Positions 17,952 through 27,226 of a stretch of DNA of 64,000 nucleotides are shown here, piece by piece. The stretch comes from Duganella sacchari (GTDB lineage: Bacteria > Pseudomonadota > Gammaproteobacteria > Burkholderiales > Burkholderiaceae_D): contig NZ_FRCX01000002.1 of assembly GCF_900143065.1 (NCBI RefSeq), positions 62,001-126,000 of the forward strand, in the 5' to 3' direction. Each line of letters begins with the position of its first letter. Positions within the stretch are counted from its first letter, which is position 1. The notes beneath the pieces are model-generated. The model made no database searches. It was not told where the DNA came from and saw only the letters and a program-made list of their open reading frames with translations. The translations under genes and the position numbers were made by a program.

Positions 17952-20670
17952 GCAGCGCCTCGAAATCAGCAGGCCGCAATGGCTTGCTGATGTGGTACCC
18001 CTGAATTTCATCGCACGACTGCTCGCGCAGGAACTCCAGCTGTTCCACCGTCTCCACGCCTTCGGCGATGGTGGTCAGCCCCAGGCTGCGCGCCATGTTG
18101 ATGATGGCGCTGACGATGGCCTTGTCTTCGCTGTCGGTGCTGATGTCGCGGACAAAGGACTGGTCGATTTTCAGCTTGTAGACCTTGAACTTTTTCAGAT
18201 GGCTCAGTGACGAGAAGCCGGTGCCGAAATCGTCAATGGACATGCGGATGCCACGGTCGTGCAACTGGTTCATGGTGGCGATGGCGCCTTGCGGATCCTG
18301 CACCGCCACGCCTTCCGTCAATTCCAGCTCCAGGTACTCCGGCGGTAAGCCTTCTTCATACAGCACCTGGGCTACTTGCGATGGCAGGTTGGCCGTGCGG
18401 AACTGGATCGCGGACAGATTCACTGCCATCACCAGCGGCGGCAGGCCCGCATCCAGCCAGGTCCGCGCCTGGCGTACGGCCTGGCGCAGCACCCATTCGC
18501 CGATCGGCACAATCAAGCCACTTTCCTCGGCGGCCGGAATGAATTCCGCTGGCGATACCGCGCCCAGCTCCGGCGTGCTCCAGCGCAGCAGCGCTTCCGC
18601 ACCAATGATGCGTCCCGTTTTAAGCGATACCTGCGGCTGATACACCACGTGCATCTGCTCGCGCTCCAGCGCATAGCGCAGCGCATTCACCACTTGCAGA
18701 TGGCGTGCCGCGCGCTGCTGCATGGCGGCGGTGAAGAAGCGGAAGTCGTGGCGACCGGCGCGCTTGACCTGGTACATGGCGGCGTCCGCGCGCTGCAGCA
18801 GGGTTTCCACATCCAGGCCGTCTTCCGGGTACATGGCGATGCCGATGGAGGCAGAGACTTTGAGGTCGTGCAGGCCGACGGTGTAGGACTGGCCGGTCAG
18901 GTCCAGCAGCTTGCGCGCGATGTCGCTGGTTTCTGCGCTATTGACGTTACGCATAACGAAAATGAATTCATCACCGCCGAGGCGGGCCACCATGTCGCCG
19001 TCACGCAGGCAGCTGGTCAGGCGCAGCGCCAGTTCGGACAGCAGGGCATCGCCCACCGTATGGCCCAGGGAATCGTTGATGTCCTTGAAGTGGTCCAGGT
19101 CCAGCATCATGAGTGCCATCGGCGTGCGTCTGCTGCGGGCCTGTTCCAGCAGCAGGCGCGCACGCTCGTGCAACTGCGAGCGGTTCGGCAGGCCGGTCAG
19201 CACGTCGTAGTGGGCCAGGTATTGCACGCGCTGGTCGGCTTGCTGGCGTATGGTTTCGCGGTCGAAGTTCTTCAGCGCGAATTCGATATCGAGCGTCATT
19301 TCCAGCAGCAGCTCGCGCACCTCGTGGTCGAAGGCGTTGACGGCGCTGGAATAGGGCGCGAAGAAGCCGATGATTTCGCCGTCGCGCCGCAGCGGGATCG
19401 CGGCGGATGAGGCCCAGCCATAGCGGGCGCCATGGCCGTGCCAGTGTGCGGTCTCCGGCGCGTGCTGGTAGTCCTGGCACCAGTAGGGCTGGCCGCTTTG
19501 ATAGGACAGGCCGATGGGGCCGCGGCCGTGCGGCACCGAAGAGTCCAGCGAGACTTCCAGGTCGTCCAGATATTCGACGCCGCCGCCATAGGCTGCAGCA
19601 ACGCTGATGCGGTCATGTTCGCGGTCGATCAGGCCGATCCACGCCATTGCCATGCCGCCGTAGGTAACAACGTCGCGGCAGATGCGCTCAAACAGTTCGG
19701 CTTCGCTGTGGCTGCGGACAATCGCCTGATTGCACTGGCTTAGTGCCGAATACAGGCGGCTCAGGCGCTGCGTGCGCTCGAGCGCTTCCTTACGCTCCGC
19801 ATCCAGGCGCGCCAGTCCTTGCTGTGTGTGGGCGAGCCAGCCCCAGACGCTGTTTTGCGCGTTGCTGGCGACTTTCAATGGTTCGGAAAAATCGCCGCGT
19901 CCCAGCCGTTCCATCACGGTCTGGAGCTGGTCGACCGAACAGCCCAGTGACGCGTCCAGCTGCCGCTTGGCGCGCCACACCAGCAGTACCAGCACGATGG
20001 CGCTGAACATGAAGGAGAAGCGGGCCAGGTTGGCATCGACCTCGGTTTCCGTGACCAGCAACCGGGTGCGGCGGTCGACGCTGTCATTGACTTCCCCGAT
20101 CGGCCGCATGATGTCGGCCTTGCCGCGGTGGTAGATCTCATCGTGCAGCATGGCGATGGCGCGCTGGACGTCGCCGCCGGCGGCGCGCATGTCCATGGCG
20201 GCGATTTCCAGTCCGACCAGTTTGTCGGATTCGTTCTTGGCGGCGGCCAGCAGCGCCAGCTCTTCCGGCGCAAAGCGCGATTCACGCATCAGCTGCATCA
20301 GCGGCACCGTCACGCCTACCTTGCGCGGGCGCTGGCCGTTACCCAGCACCAGGTCCCAATAGACGTTTTCATAATTGCTGGGGCGTGGCGCGCGGCCCTC
20401 GCGGATGTCGACGATCTCCTGGAAGTTTTTGCGGTACTGCGGTTCGCCGGTGATGACGTAGGTGCGCGCCATGCGCGACAGGTCGTCGGAAGACTGGCGC
20501 AGTTCATCGACCAGGTTGTGCGAGTTGTAACGCAGCTCGTTGGCTTCGTCGATGCGTTTCTCGGTCCAGACGTAAAACATGAACGCCGCTGCCACCAGCA
20601 GCAGGGTGCCGAAGCAGGCCCACAGATAACTGGCGAAATGACGTTGTGAGGAATGGACGGGCGACTTCAT
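17932..20670 (-). CDS. membrane GAF-GGDEF-EAL c-di-GMP enzyme
   Basis: The 912-residue protein has a transmembrane helix (about 13-35), a periplasmic helical sensor of about 180 residues, a second helix (about 217-237), a HAMP-like linker, GAF (about 310-465), GGDEF with RLGGDEF at 565-569 and EAL with EAL at 692-694. An RDGD inhibitory site (556-559) lies at the right distance before GGDEF, so cyclase activity and product inhibition are both likely. EAL blocks ELTEG, DDFGTGFSSL, KIDQSF and AEGVET are intact. I chose the ATG at 20668-20670; a GTG at 20733 would add 21 unlikely residues. Neither start has a clear ribosome site. It is divergent from thrC. Confidence 0.88.
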   Translation of the reverse strand: MKSPVHSSQRHFASYLWACFGTLLLVAAAFMFYVWTEKRIDEANELRYNSHNLVDELRQSSDDLSRMARTYVITGEPQYRKNFQEIVDIREGRAPRPSNYENVYWDLVLGNGQRPRKVGVTVPLMQLMRESRFAPEELALLAAAKNESDKLVGLEIAAMDMRAAGGDVQRAIAMLHDEIYHRGKADIMRPIGEVNDSVDRRTRLLVTETEVDANLARFSFMFSAIVLVLLVWRAKRQLDASLGCSVDQLQTVMERLGRGDFSEPLKVASNAQNSVWGWLAHTQQGLARLDAERKEALERTQRLSRLYSALSQCNQAIVRSHSEAELFERICRDVVTYGGMAMAWIGLIDREHDRISVAAAYGGGVEYLDDLEVSLDSSVPHGRGPIGLSYQSGQPYWCQDYQHAPETAHWHGHGARYGWASSAAIPLRRDGEIIGFFAPYSSAVNAFDHEVRELLLEMTLDIEFALKNFDRETIRQQADQRVQYLAHYDVLTGLPNRSQLHERARLLLEQARSRRTPMALMMLDLDHFKDINDSLGHTVGDALLSELALRLTSCLRDGDMVARLGGDEFIFVMRNVNSAETSDIARKLLDLTGQSYTVGLHDLKVSASIGIAMYPEDGLDVETLLQRADAAMYQVKRAGRHDFRFFTAAMQQRAARHLQVVNALRYALEREQMHVVYQPQVSLKTGRIIGAEALLRWSTPELGAVSPAEFIPAAEESGLIVPIGEWVLRQAVRQARTWLDAGLPPLVMAVNLSAIQFRTANLPSQVAQVLYEEGLPPEYLELELTEGVAVQDPQGAIATMNQLHDRGIRMSIDDFGTGFSSLSHLKKFKVYKLKIDQSFVRDISTDSEDKAIVSAIINMARSLGLTTIAEGVETVEQLEFLREQSCDEIQGYHISKPLRPADFEALLSRQRD

Positions 20671-20762
20671 GGTGTTAGGTGACGATCTACAGAGACCAAT
20701 AGTATATGGCCTGCGGCGCGGACCGGCCAGCACCCCAGAAACGGAAGAATGACCTTAAAACA

Positions 20763-20800
20763 ACGTGAATTTCACGTGAAAGCCCCGGTGGCACTATAAT
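20763..20800 (+). promoter_or_regulatory. thrC promoter with perfect palindromic operator candidate
   Basis: A consensus -10 TATAAT lies at 20795-20800, about 50 bases before the thrC ATG. Over the expected -35 region is a perfect palindrome ACGTGAA-T-TTCACGT (20763-20777), and no good -35 hexamer is seen. This looks like a regulator site (repressor, or activator replacing the -35). The same region may hold the promoter of the divergent GGDEF-EAL gene. Confidence 0.5.
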
Positions 20801-20849
20801 ATTCGCTCGCTTTGTACCGTTCTGCAGCCCAACCGGACTTTTCTACTCT

Positions 20850-22340
20850 ATGCAATACGTGTCTACCCGCGCCGCTTCGTCGGCCGCCGCTTCGCCTTCC
20901 CAACCATCTTCCGCGCAGTTTTCCGATATTCTGCTGGGCGGCCTTGCCGCTGACGGTGGCTTGTTCCTGCCAGCTTCCTACCCTCAGGTGACTGGCGCCG
21001 AGCTGGATGCCTGGCGCAAGCTGTCCTATGCTGAACTGGCGTTTGAAATCCTGAAGAAGTTTGCGACCGATATTCCGGAAGCCGACTTGCGCGCGCTGAC
21101 CGCCAAGACCTACACCGCAGAAGTCTATAAAAACGCCCGCAAGGAAGAAAGCGCTGCCGACATTACGCCGCTGCGCGTGCTGGAAGAAGGCGAGAATGGC
21201 ACCAGACTGGTGCTGCAGGCGCTGTCGAATGGTCCGACCCTGGCCTTCAAGGACATGGCCATGCAACTGCTGGGTAACCTGTTTGAATACGCACTGGCCA
21301 AACAAAACGCTGAGCTGAACATCTTCGGCGCCACCTCGGGCGACACCGGCAGCGCGGCGGAATACGCGATGCGCGGCAAGCAGGGTATCCGCGTCTTCAT
21401 GCTGTCGCCGCACAAGAAAATGAGCGCCTTCCAGACCGCGCAGATGTTCAGCCTTCAGGACCCGAACATCTTCAACATCGCGATTGAAGGCGTGTTCGAT
21501 GATGCGCAGGATATGGTGAAGGCCGTGTCGAATGACCTGGAATTCAAGGCCCGGCACAAGATCGGCACCGTCAATTCGATCAACTGGGCGCGCGTTGTGG
21601 CGCAGGTGGTGTACTACTTCCGCGGCTATCTGGCAGCGACCACCTCGAACGACCAGAAAGTGTCGTTCACGGTCCCATCGGGTAACTTCGGCAATATCTG
21701 CGCCGGCCATATCGCCCGGATGATGGGTCTGCCGATCGACAAACTGGTCGCCGCCACCAACGAAAACGACGTGCTGGATGAGTTCTTCCGCAGCGGCGTG
21801 TACCGCGTGCGCAAGTCGGCTGAGACCTACCACACCAGCAGCCCGTCGATGGATATTTCGAAAGCGTCGAACTTCGAGCGCTTCGTCTATGAGCTGGTGG
21901 GCCGCGACAGCGACCGCACCCGCGCGCTGTTCCAGAAGGTAGACACCCACGGCGGCTTCGACCTGTCGGGCAAACCGGGCAGCGATGGCGACGAATTCAA
22001 ACTCGTGGCTAACTACGGCTTCAAGTCCGGCAAGTCCACGCACCAGGACCGCGTCGATACCATCCGCGATGTGGCCGACGATTACGGCATCGTGATCGAT
22101 ACGCATACCGCCGACGGCATCAAGGTCGCCAAGGAGCATCTGGAACCTGGCGTCACCATGATCGTGCTGGAAACCGCGCTGGCGGCCAAGTTCAACGAAA
22201 CCATCCTGGAAGCGCTGGGTGAAGATGCCGAGCGTCCGGACGGCTTCGAAAATATCGAAGACCTGCCGCAGAAGTTTGTCGTCATGAAGCCGGATGTCGC
22301 CGCCATGAAGGCCTACATCGCTTCCAACACGGGCCTGTAA
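20850..22340 (+). CDS. thrC: threonine synthase
   Basis: The 496-residue PLP enzyme converts O-phospho-L-homoserine to L-threonine. The PLP lysine is Lys134 in LAFKDMAMQ, and the phosphate-binding SGDTGSAA loop follows. The N-terminal block GGLAADGGLFLP is typical, and there is a short Ala/Ser-rich insert near residues 8-20. Homoserine dehydrogenase (hom), often adjacent in betaproteobacteria, is not in the window. The stop overlaps the ATG of moeA by one base (TAATG), implying co-translation. Biosynthesis here lies only about 3 kb from the threonine-catabolic genes. No clear ribosome site precedes the ATG. Confidence 0.95.
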   Translation: MQYVSTRAASSAAASPSQPSSAQFSDILLGGLAADGGLFLPASYPQVTGAELDAWRKLSYAELAFEILKKFATDIPEADLRALTAKTYTAEVYKNARKEESAADITPLRVLEEGENGTRLVLQALSNGPTLAFKDMAMQLLGNLFEYALAKQNAELNIFGATSGDTGSAAEYAMRGKQGIRVFMLSPHKKMSAFQTAQMFSLQDPNIFNIAIEGVFDDAQDMVKAVSNDLEFKARHKIGTVNSINWARVVAQVVYYFRGYLAATTSNDQKVSFTVPSGNFGNICAGHIARMMGLPIDKLVAATNENDVLDEFFRSGVYRVRKSAETYHTSSPSMDISKASNFERFVYELVGRDSDRTRALFQKVDTHGGFDLSGKPGSDGDEFKLVANYGFKSGKSTHQDRVDTIRDVADDYGIVIDTHTADGIKVAKEHLEPGVTMIVLETALAAKFNETILEALGEDAERPDGFENIEDLPQKFVVMKPDVAAMKAYIASNTGL

Positions 22341-23557
22341 TGAGCGAGCCGCGCAAACCGATGCTGTCCCTCAGCGATGCGCTGTCGCTGATGCTGGACG
22401 CCGTGCGCCCTGTGGCGGAGTCGGAGACCATCCCGACGCTGCAGGCCAATGGCCGCGTGCTGGCGGTGGCGCAGGTATCGGGCATGAACGTGCCCGGCGC
22501 GGACAATACGCAGATGGACGGCTATGCGGTGCGCGCAGCCGATTGCGTCAGCGGCAGCGCGGCGCTCAAGGTGTCGCAGCGTATTCCGGCGGGCCACGTT
22601 GGCCAGCCTTTGCAACCAGGGACGGCGGCGCGCATCTTCACTGGCGCCATGATTCCGGAAGGTGCGGACGCTGTTGTCATGCAGGAGCAGTGCGAGCTGG
22701 CTGGCGATGTGGTCACCGTCAGGCATACGCCGCAATCCGGTGAGTGGATACGCCGCGCGGGCGAGGACATCGCCACCGGCAGCGTGGTGCTGAAAGCTGG
22801 TGCGCGTTTGCGCAGCCAGGAACTGGGCCTCGCCGCATCGATAGGCCTGGCAGAGCTGCCGGTCAAACGCAAGCTGCGTGTGGCAGTGTTCTTTACCGGT
22901 GACGAGCTGACCATGCCGGGCGAACCACTGGCGCCGGGCGCGATCTACAACTCCAACCGCTTCACGTTGCGCGCGCTGCTGGAAAACCTGGGTTGCGAGA
23001 TCACTGATTTTGGCATCGTGCCGGATTCGCTGGAGGCGACACGTTCGGTGCTGCGCCAGTCCGCGCAGGGTCACGACCTGATTATCACCTCGGGTGGAGT
23101 GTCGGTCGGCGAAGAAGACCATATCAAGCCTGCCGTAGAAGCCGAGGGCAAGCTGAATATGTGGCAGATCGCCGTCAAGCCTGGCAAACCGCTCGCGTTC
23201 GGCGAAGTGCAGCAGGCCTTCTTTGTCGGCCTGCCTGGCAATCCGGTATCGAGCTTCGTCACCTTCATGCTGTTCGTGCGGCCGTTTGTGCTGCGCCTGC
23301 AGGGCGTGGAAGGCGCGGTGGCGCCGCGTGCTTTCAACATGCGCGCCGATTTTGACTGGCCCAAGGCCGACAAGCGCAACGAATTTCTGCGTGCCCGTAT
23401 CAACGACAATGGTGGCGTAGAACTGTTCCGCAACCAGAGTTCCGGTGTGCTGACATCCACGGTGTGGGGCGACGGCGTGATCGATAATCCGCCTGGCCAG
23501 GCAATCGCTGCCGGCGACACCGTACGATTTATACCGTTTAATGAGTTACTGTATTGA
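22340..23557 (+). CDS. moeA: molybdopterin molybdenumtransferase
   Basis: The 405-residue protein inserts molybdate into adenylated molybdopterin. The MoeA domains are in order: an N-terminal region with MDGYA, the central MPT-binding fold with TGDEL and SGGVSVGEEDH, and GLPGNPVSS before the C-terminal beta-barrel. The length fits the family. It starts within the thrC stop (TAATG) and its own stop overlaps the ATG of moaD (TGATG), so thrC-moeA-moaD form one tightly coupled transcript. Linking threonine synthesis to molybdenum cofactor genes is known in related genomes and need not imply a common function. Confidence 0.94.
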   Translation: MSEPRKPMLSLSDALSLMLDAVRPVAESETIPTLQANGRVLAVAQVSGMNVPGADNTQMDGYAVRAADCVSGSAALKVSQRIPAGHVGQPLQPGTAARIFTGAMIPEGADAVVMQEQCELAGDVVTVRHTPQSGEWIRRAGEDIATGSVVLKAGARLRSQELGLAASIGLAELPVKRKLRVAVFFTGDELTMPGEPLAPGAIYNSNRFTLRALLENLGCEITDFGIVPDSLEATRSVLRQSAQGHDLIITSGGVSVGEEDHIKPAVEAEGKLNMWQIAVKPGKPLAFGEVQQAFFVGLPGNPVSSFVTFMLFVRPFVLRLQGVEGAVAPRAFNMRADFDWPKADKRNEFLRARINDNGGVELFRNQSSGVLTSTVWGDGVIDNPPGQAIAAGDTVRFIPFNELLY

Positions 23558-23811
23558 TGGTTATTACCGTTAAATTTTTTGCCAGCGTGCGTGAGGCGCT
23601 TGGCGCATCGTCCGAGTCGCTGGCCTTGCCGGATGGCGTGAACACGGTGGGCGCCTTGCGCGACCACCTGGCTGCGCGTGGCGAGAACTGGCAGCAGGCG
23701 CTGTCGCACCCGGCGCTGCGCATGGCGTGCAACCAGGTGATGTGCAGCGCCGATACCGCGCTTGCCGATGGCGCCGAAGTGGCGTTTTTCCCGCCGGTGA
23801 CGGGCGGTTAG
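23557..23811 (+). CDS. moaD: molybdopterin synthase small subunit (sulfur carrier)
   Basis: The 84-residue ubiquitin-like protein ends in the essential Gly-Gly (FFPPVTGG), which is thiocarboxylated before sulfur transfer to precursor Z with MoaE. The N-terminal VKFFASVRE strand is typical. The ATG overlaps the moeA stop (TGATG); a TTG one codon earlier is less likely. moaE, expected next, is absent: the following gene is on the other strand and its stop overlaps moaD by 4 bases, so moaE must lie elsewhere. Confidence 0.93.
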   Translation: MVITVKFFASVREALGASSESLALPDGVNTVGALRDHLAARGENWQQALSHPALRMACNQVMCSADTALADGAEVAFFPPVTGG

Positions 23812-24050
23812 GAAGGCTTGTCGTTTTTACTGGCGGCGGCGAAGTTATCGCACATGCCGCAAGCCACGGCGTTGCGGTAGCGGCGCCAGGCAAAGTAAGT
23901 GAAAATGCCGGCGGCGATCAGCGCCCATGCGCCGGCACTCAGGTAGTCTTCCCTGGCGGTTGAGCCCTTGATCCATTCGACGGCGGCCAGTATCGCAAAC
24001 AGCGGCACGGCCGCTTGCAGGTAGCGTTTAATCCAGAATACCGCACCCAT
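23808..24050 (-). CDS. small two-helix membrane protein, unknown function
   Basis: An 80-residue protein with two predicted membrane segments (about 10-24 and 39-55) and a Cys-x2-Cys-containing tail (ACGMCD). The start is well supported by GGGAGA just upstream of the ATG at 24048-24050. I do not recognise a family. It is divergent from the flavoprotein gene, with 36 bases between start codons, and its stop overlaps that of moaD. The CxxC could bind a metal or form a disulfide, but this is speculation. Confidence 0.7.
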   Translation of the reverse strand: MGAVFWIKRYLQAAVPLFAILAAVEWIKGSTAREDYLSAGAWALIAAGIFTYFAWRRYRNAVACGMCDNFAAASKNDKPS

Positions 24051-24086
24051 GTTGTCTCCCTTGTTTTACGTATTGGACCGAATCAC

Positions 24087-25337
24087 ATGCAGTCTAGTTT
24101 GACACCTTTTCGCGTCGCCGTCATTGGCGGCGGCCCCGCCGGCCTGATGGCCGCGCAAACGCTGGCGCAGGGCGGGGTGCGGGTGGATGTCTACGACGCC
24201 ATGCCTTCGGTCGGCCGCAAGTTTCTGCTGGCCGGCCGCAGCGGCATGAACATCACGCATGCGGAGCCATATGCTGATTTCGTAACGCGTTACGGCAAAA
24301 GCGCGCAGCCGTTGCAACCGATGCTGGACGCATTTGATCCACAGGCGGTGCGCGGCTGGGTGCATGGCCTGGGACTGGAGACTTTCGTCGGCACCTCTGG
24401 CCGCGTCTTCCCGACCGATATGAAAGCCGCACCTTTGTTGCGGGCGTGGGTGCACCAGTTGCGCGAAAGCGGTGTGCAGTTCCACATGCGCCACCGCTGG
24501 CAGGGCTGGCGTGATGATGCGCTGGTCTTCAGCGCGCCGGACGACAACGGCCATCCGGCCGAACAGCTGGTGTCCGCCGACGCGGTAATCCTTGCGCTGG
24601 GCGGTGCGAGCTGGGCGCGTCTGGGATCGGATGGCGCCTGGATGCCGGTGTTGGCTGCGCGTGGCGTGGAGGTGGCGCCGCTGGCGCCTGCCAATTGCGG
24701 TTTCGATGTCGCATGGAGCGAGCATTTCAGCAGCCGCCACGCGGGCGAACCGCTGATGACCGTGGCCGTGATCGCGCGTGATGCGCAAGGCCAGGAGATA
24801 CGCAAGCAAGGGCAGTTCGTGGTCACGCAGGGCGGCATCGAGGGTAGCCTGATTTACGCCTTGTCCGCCGCGCTGCGCGACCAGATCGCCGCGGAAGGCA
24901 CCACCACCATCTGGCTGGACCTGCTGCCGGACCTGTCGCCACAGCGCGTGGCCGACGAAATCGCGCGGCCGCGCGGCTCGCGTTCCATGAGCAGCCATCT
25001 GCAAAGCCGTCTCGGCATCAAGGGCGTGAAAGCGGGGCTGCTGCGCGAGTGTCTGAGCAAGGACGAATACGCGGACGAGTCACTGCTGGCGCAGGCCATC
25101 AAGCGCCTGCCGGTGCGGCTGCTGCGCCCGCGTCCTATCGATGAAGCGATCAGCAGCGCCGGCGGCGTGTGCTGGTCAGCGCTGGAGGGCACCATGCTGA
25201 AGGCCGTGCCGGGCGCGTTTGTGGCGGGCGAGATGATCGACTGGGAAGCGCCCACCGGCGGCTATCTGCTGACAGCCTGCTTTGCCGGCGGCGTGGCGGC
25301 CGCGCGCGATGCGCTGGCCTGGCTTACTCCCAGGTGA
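24087..25337 (+). CDS. FAD-dependent flavoprotein, HI0933/TIGR03862 type
   Basis: The 416-residue protein starts with an FAD-binding Rossmann motif (VAVIGGGPAGL), carries AGRSGMNITHAEP and a C-terminal second half of the FAD site (APTGGYLLTACFAGGVAA). This matches the HI0933-like aminoacetone-oxidase/BaiN-related flavoprotein group with no settled substrate. The ATG at 24087 directly precedes the Rossmann strand; the upstream extension has no such support. The gene end overlaps by 14 bases the convergent DUF2807 gene. A role in oxidising an aminoketone would fit the nearby threonine catabolism but is not shown by the sequence. Confidence 0.87.
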   Translation: MQSSLTPFRVAVIGGGPAGLMAAQTLAQGGVRVDVYDAMPSVGRKFLLAGRSGMNITHAEPYADFVTRYGKSAQPLQPMLDAFDPQAVRGWVHGLGLETFVGTSGRVFPTDMKAAPLLRAWVHQLRESGVQFHMRHRWQGWRDDALVFSAPDDNGHPAEQLVSADAVILALGGASWARLGSDGAWMPVLAARGVEVAPLAPANCGFDVAWSEHFSSRHAGEPLMTVAVIARDAQGQEIRKQGQFVVTQGGIEGSLIYALSAALRDQIAAEGTTTIWLDLLPDLSPQRVADEIARPRGSRSMSSHLQSRLGIKGVKAGLLRECLSKDEYADESLLAQAIKRLPVRLLRPRPIDEAISSAGGVCWSALEGTMLKAVPGAFVAGEMIDWEAPTGGYLLTACFAGGVAAARDALAWLTPR

Positions 25338-26133
25338 CTTCGCCGGAGCCGGTGCGGCTCACGTTGCGCTGATCCGGATTGCCCAGCACGCGGATGTCGC
25401 CGCTGCCGCGCAAGGTCAGATCCGCTGACTGCTTGGCGAACACGTGGCTGGTGCCCGAGCCTTTCAGATTGACCGTGACCTTGTCCGCCGCCAGATGGCG
25501 CGCATTGAGGTCGCCGGAACCGGTCAGCTCCGCGTTGAGGTTCTTGCAGCTGCCGGACGCGCTGATCTGGCCCGAGCCCACCATTTCCAGCTCCACGTTC
25601 TCGCTGCTGCCCGCATTCAGATTCAGGTTGCCGCTGCCACGTGCGCCCGCAGTCAACTCGCGATAGCGGCCGTTGAAGTTCACATTGCCCGAGCCGTGCA
25701 GCTGCAGTTCCAGGCGCTCGCCGTTAAAGCCGCTGACCTTGGTGTCGCCGCTGCTGTTGACCACCAGTTCTTCCAGCGAGGGCAGGATCAGCTCCACTTG
25801 CAGGCGATGGCGTGGATTGAGCAGCATGCCCTTGGTGCCGATGTGCAGATCGCGGCCATCCTGGATGGTTTCAATATTCGACAGCGAGCGCTGCTCGCCG
25901 CGCACCTTGAGCGACGCGGTCTGGCCCTGAGTCAGGATCAGGTCAATGGGGCCGCTCAGTTCCACGGCGGTGGCCATGGCCTCGATCTTGCGGCTTTCGC
26001 TGCCCAGCGAGCGGCCGGCAACGCTGGTCGGGCTGCTGCTGCCGTAGGCTTTCAGCATGCTGTAGGTTATGCCGATCAGCACAAACGCCAGCAGCAGCAG
26101 GCCCGCTCCGATTTTTAATAATGCGCGCATCAT
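25324..26133 (-). CDS. DUF2807 (GIN-domain, adhesin-head-like) protein
   Basis: A 269-residue protein with one N-terminal membrane anchor or signal (about 5-27) and a right-handed beta-helix-like body rich in GSGxxxxxG and NLKGSG repeats, as in the putative auto-transporter adhesin head (GIN) domain. Paired Met codons open the gene with AAGGA upstream. It lies 6 bases downstream of the DUF1700 gene on the same strand, forming an operon. In other bacteria DUF2807 proteins are tied to envelope-stress or anti-sigma-like modules, often next to DUF1700 proteins. Location is likely periplasmic or on the membrane surface. Confidence 0.85.
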   Translation of the reverse strand: MMRALLKIGAGLLLLAFVLIGITYSMLKAYGSSSPTSVAGRSLGSESRKIEAMATAVELSGPIDLILTQGQTASLKVRGEQRSLSNIETIQDGRDLHIGTKGMLLNPRHRLQVELILPSLEELVVNSSGDTKVSGFNGERLELQLHGSGNVNFNGRYRELTAGARGSGNLNLNAGSSENVELEMVGSGQISASGSCKNLNAELTGSGDLNARHLAADKVTVNLKGSGTSHVFAKQSADLTLRGSGDIRVLGNPDQRNVSRTGSGEVTWE

Positions 26134-26139
26134 TGTTCC

Positions 26140-26934
26140 TTAACGTCCGCGCAGCAGCGAGACATTCATCGCCGCATAACGCCGCAGGCCGATCATGGTG
26201 TAACGGGTCAGCACGATGCTGATGAGGGTCAGGCCGATCCCGCCCAGGACCAGTCCCATGCCAATCAGCGACTGCGTGGTGCGGGCGCCGCTGTCAAAAT
26301 CGGTGGTGATATGGACATCGCCGGCCGCCACGGATTCGGCGCGGTTCAGCATGCGGCCGCTGCGGCTCAGGCCTTCCTCGTCCGCCGGCGGGCTTTCGTT
26401 GTCGTCCTTGTTGACCTGCACGCCCATATTGTTGATGGAGACGCGCCAGCCCTGGGCTTCTTCCTCTTCGGCGCGGGTGTCGAAATGGCTGTTGGTGAAT
26501 TCCATGATGTGGCGCAGCGGGCCTTCCAGCGCCAGTTCGTTCTGGCCCGACAGGCCGCTGGCGGTCAGCGCCACGCCGCCGATATAGAAGCCGAACGCGG
26601 AAATGTAGATGGCGCCCAGCAGGCTGGCGTAGACCATGGCCGGGATGACCATGAACAGGTTGAAAATCGCCAGGCCGATGAAGGAGATCATCATGCGCGC
26701 CAGGTTGACCGGGGTCTTTTTCTGCTCGAAAGCGTTCAGGTGGGCGCTGGCGCGCAGCGTCATGGCGATCTTGCGCGGCTCGTCGAGTTCCTGATAGACC
26801 TCGGCCTCGCTCCGGCCAGCCACCAGGCCGTCGATAAAGCGTTGCTCGTAGTAGGCCAGCGTCTTGGCCACCGTTTCCGGCGGCAGACCCTGCATGGCTT
26901 GCTTGAGCGCGTCGAGGTATTCCTGCTTGGTCAT
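26140..26934 (-). CDS. DUF1700 (HAAS) membrane protein
   Basis: A 264-residue protein with the HAAS/DUF1700 N-terminal helix bundle (MTKQEYLDALKQAM through PRKIAMTLRA, about 1-62), then membrane segments around 80-105 and 105-130 and a final one near 225-245. Such proteins are usually preceded by a PadR-family regulator and interact with it; no PadR gene is present here. Instead a predicted 51-residue exported peptide gene lies directly upstream on the same strand. The downstream partner is the DUF2807 gene. Function is unknown beyond an envelope role. Confidence 0.85.
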   Translation of the reverse strand: MTKQEYLDALKQAMQGLPPETVAKTLAYYEQRFIDGLVAGRSEAEVYQELDEPRKIAMTLRASAHLNAFEQKKTPVNLARMMISFIGLAIFNLFMVIPAMVYASLLGAIYISAFGFYIGGVALTASGLSGQNELALEGPLRHIMEFTNSHFDTRAEEEEAQGWRVSINNMGVQVNKDDNESPPADEEGLSRSGRMLNRAESVAAGDVHITTDFDSGARTTQSLIGMGLVLGGIGLTLISIVLTRYTMIGLRRYAAMNVSLLRGR

Positions 26935-26958
26935 GATATCAATTCCCCAATGTTTCTC

Positions 26959-27114
26959 TTAGTGAAAGGACGACGGCAGGGGCAGGCCATTCGTCGTGTT
27001 GTGCGCCATGGCCATCGTGCCGTCCGCCGTCCGTGCCGGATGCACGATGACTGCGGTGCTGGCGGCCACAAAGGCGAGCAGCGCGAGGGTTTTCAGGCTC
27101 AGGGCGAGTTTCAT
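26959..27114 (-). CDS. predicted 51-residue exported or membrane-anchored peptide
   Basis: A short frame on the minus strand: ATG at 27112-27114, stop at 26959-26961. The peptide starts MKLALSLKTLALLAFVAA, a good signal or anchor sequence, followed by a short tail (HPARTADGTMAMAH, ending PSSFH). GGA lies about 8 bases before the ATG, and codon choice is host-like. It is 24 bases upstream of the DUF1700 start and probably heads the same operon. No family is recognised. Confidence 0.5.
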   Translation of the reverse strand: MKLALSLKTLALLAFVAASTAVIVHPARTADGTMAMAHNTTNGLPLPSSFH

Positions 27115-27226
27115 TTAGGTTCCAATATAGGGGTTTGCCGATGATTCCACTGTACGCAAGCGTCCGTTCTGGTGCCACAGGCATGTGACAGGCTGCACAA
27201 AATGCGGAACAGGCGACAAAAACGGG

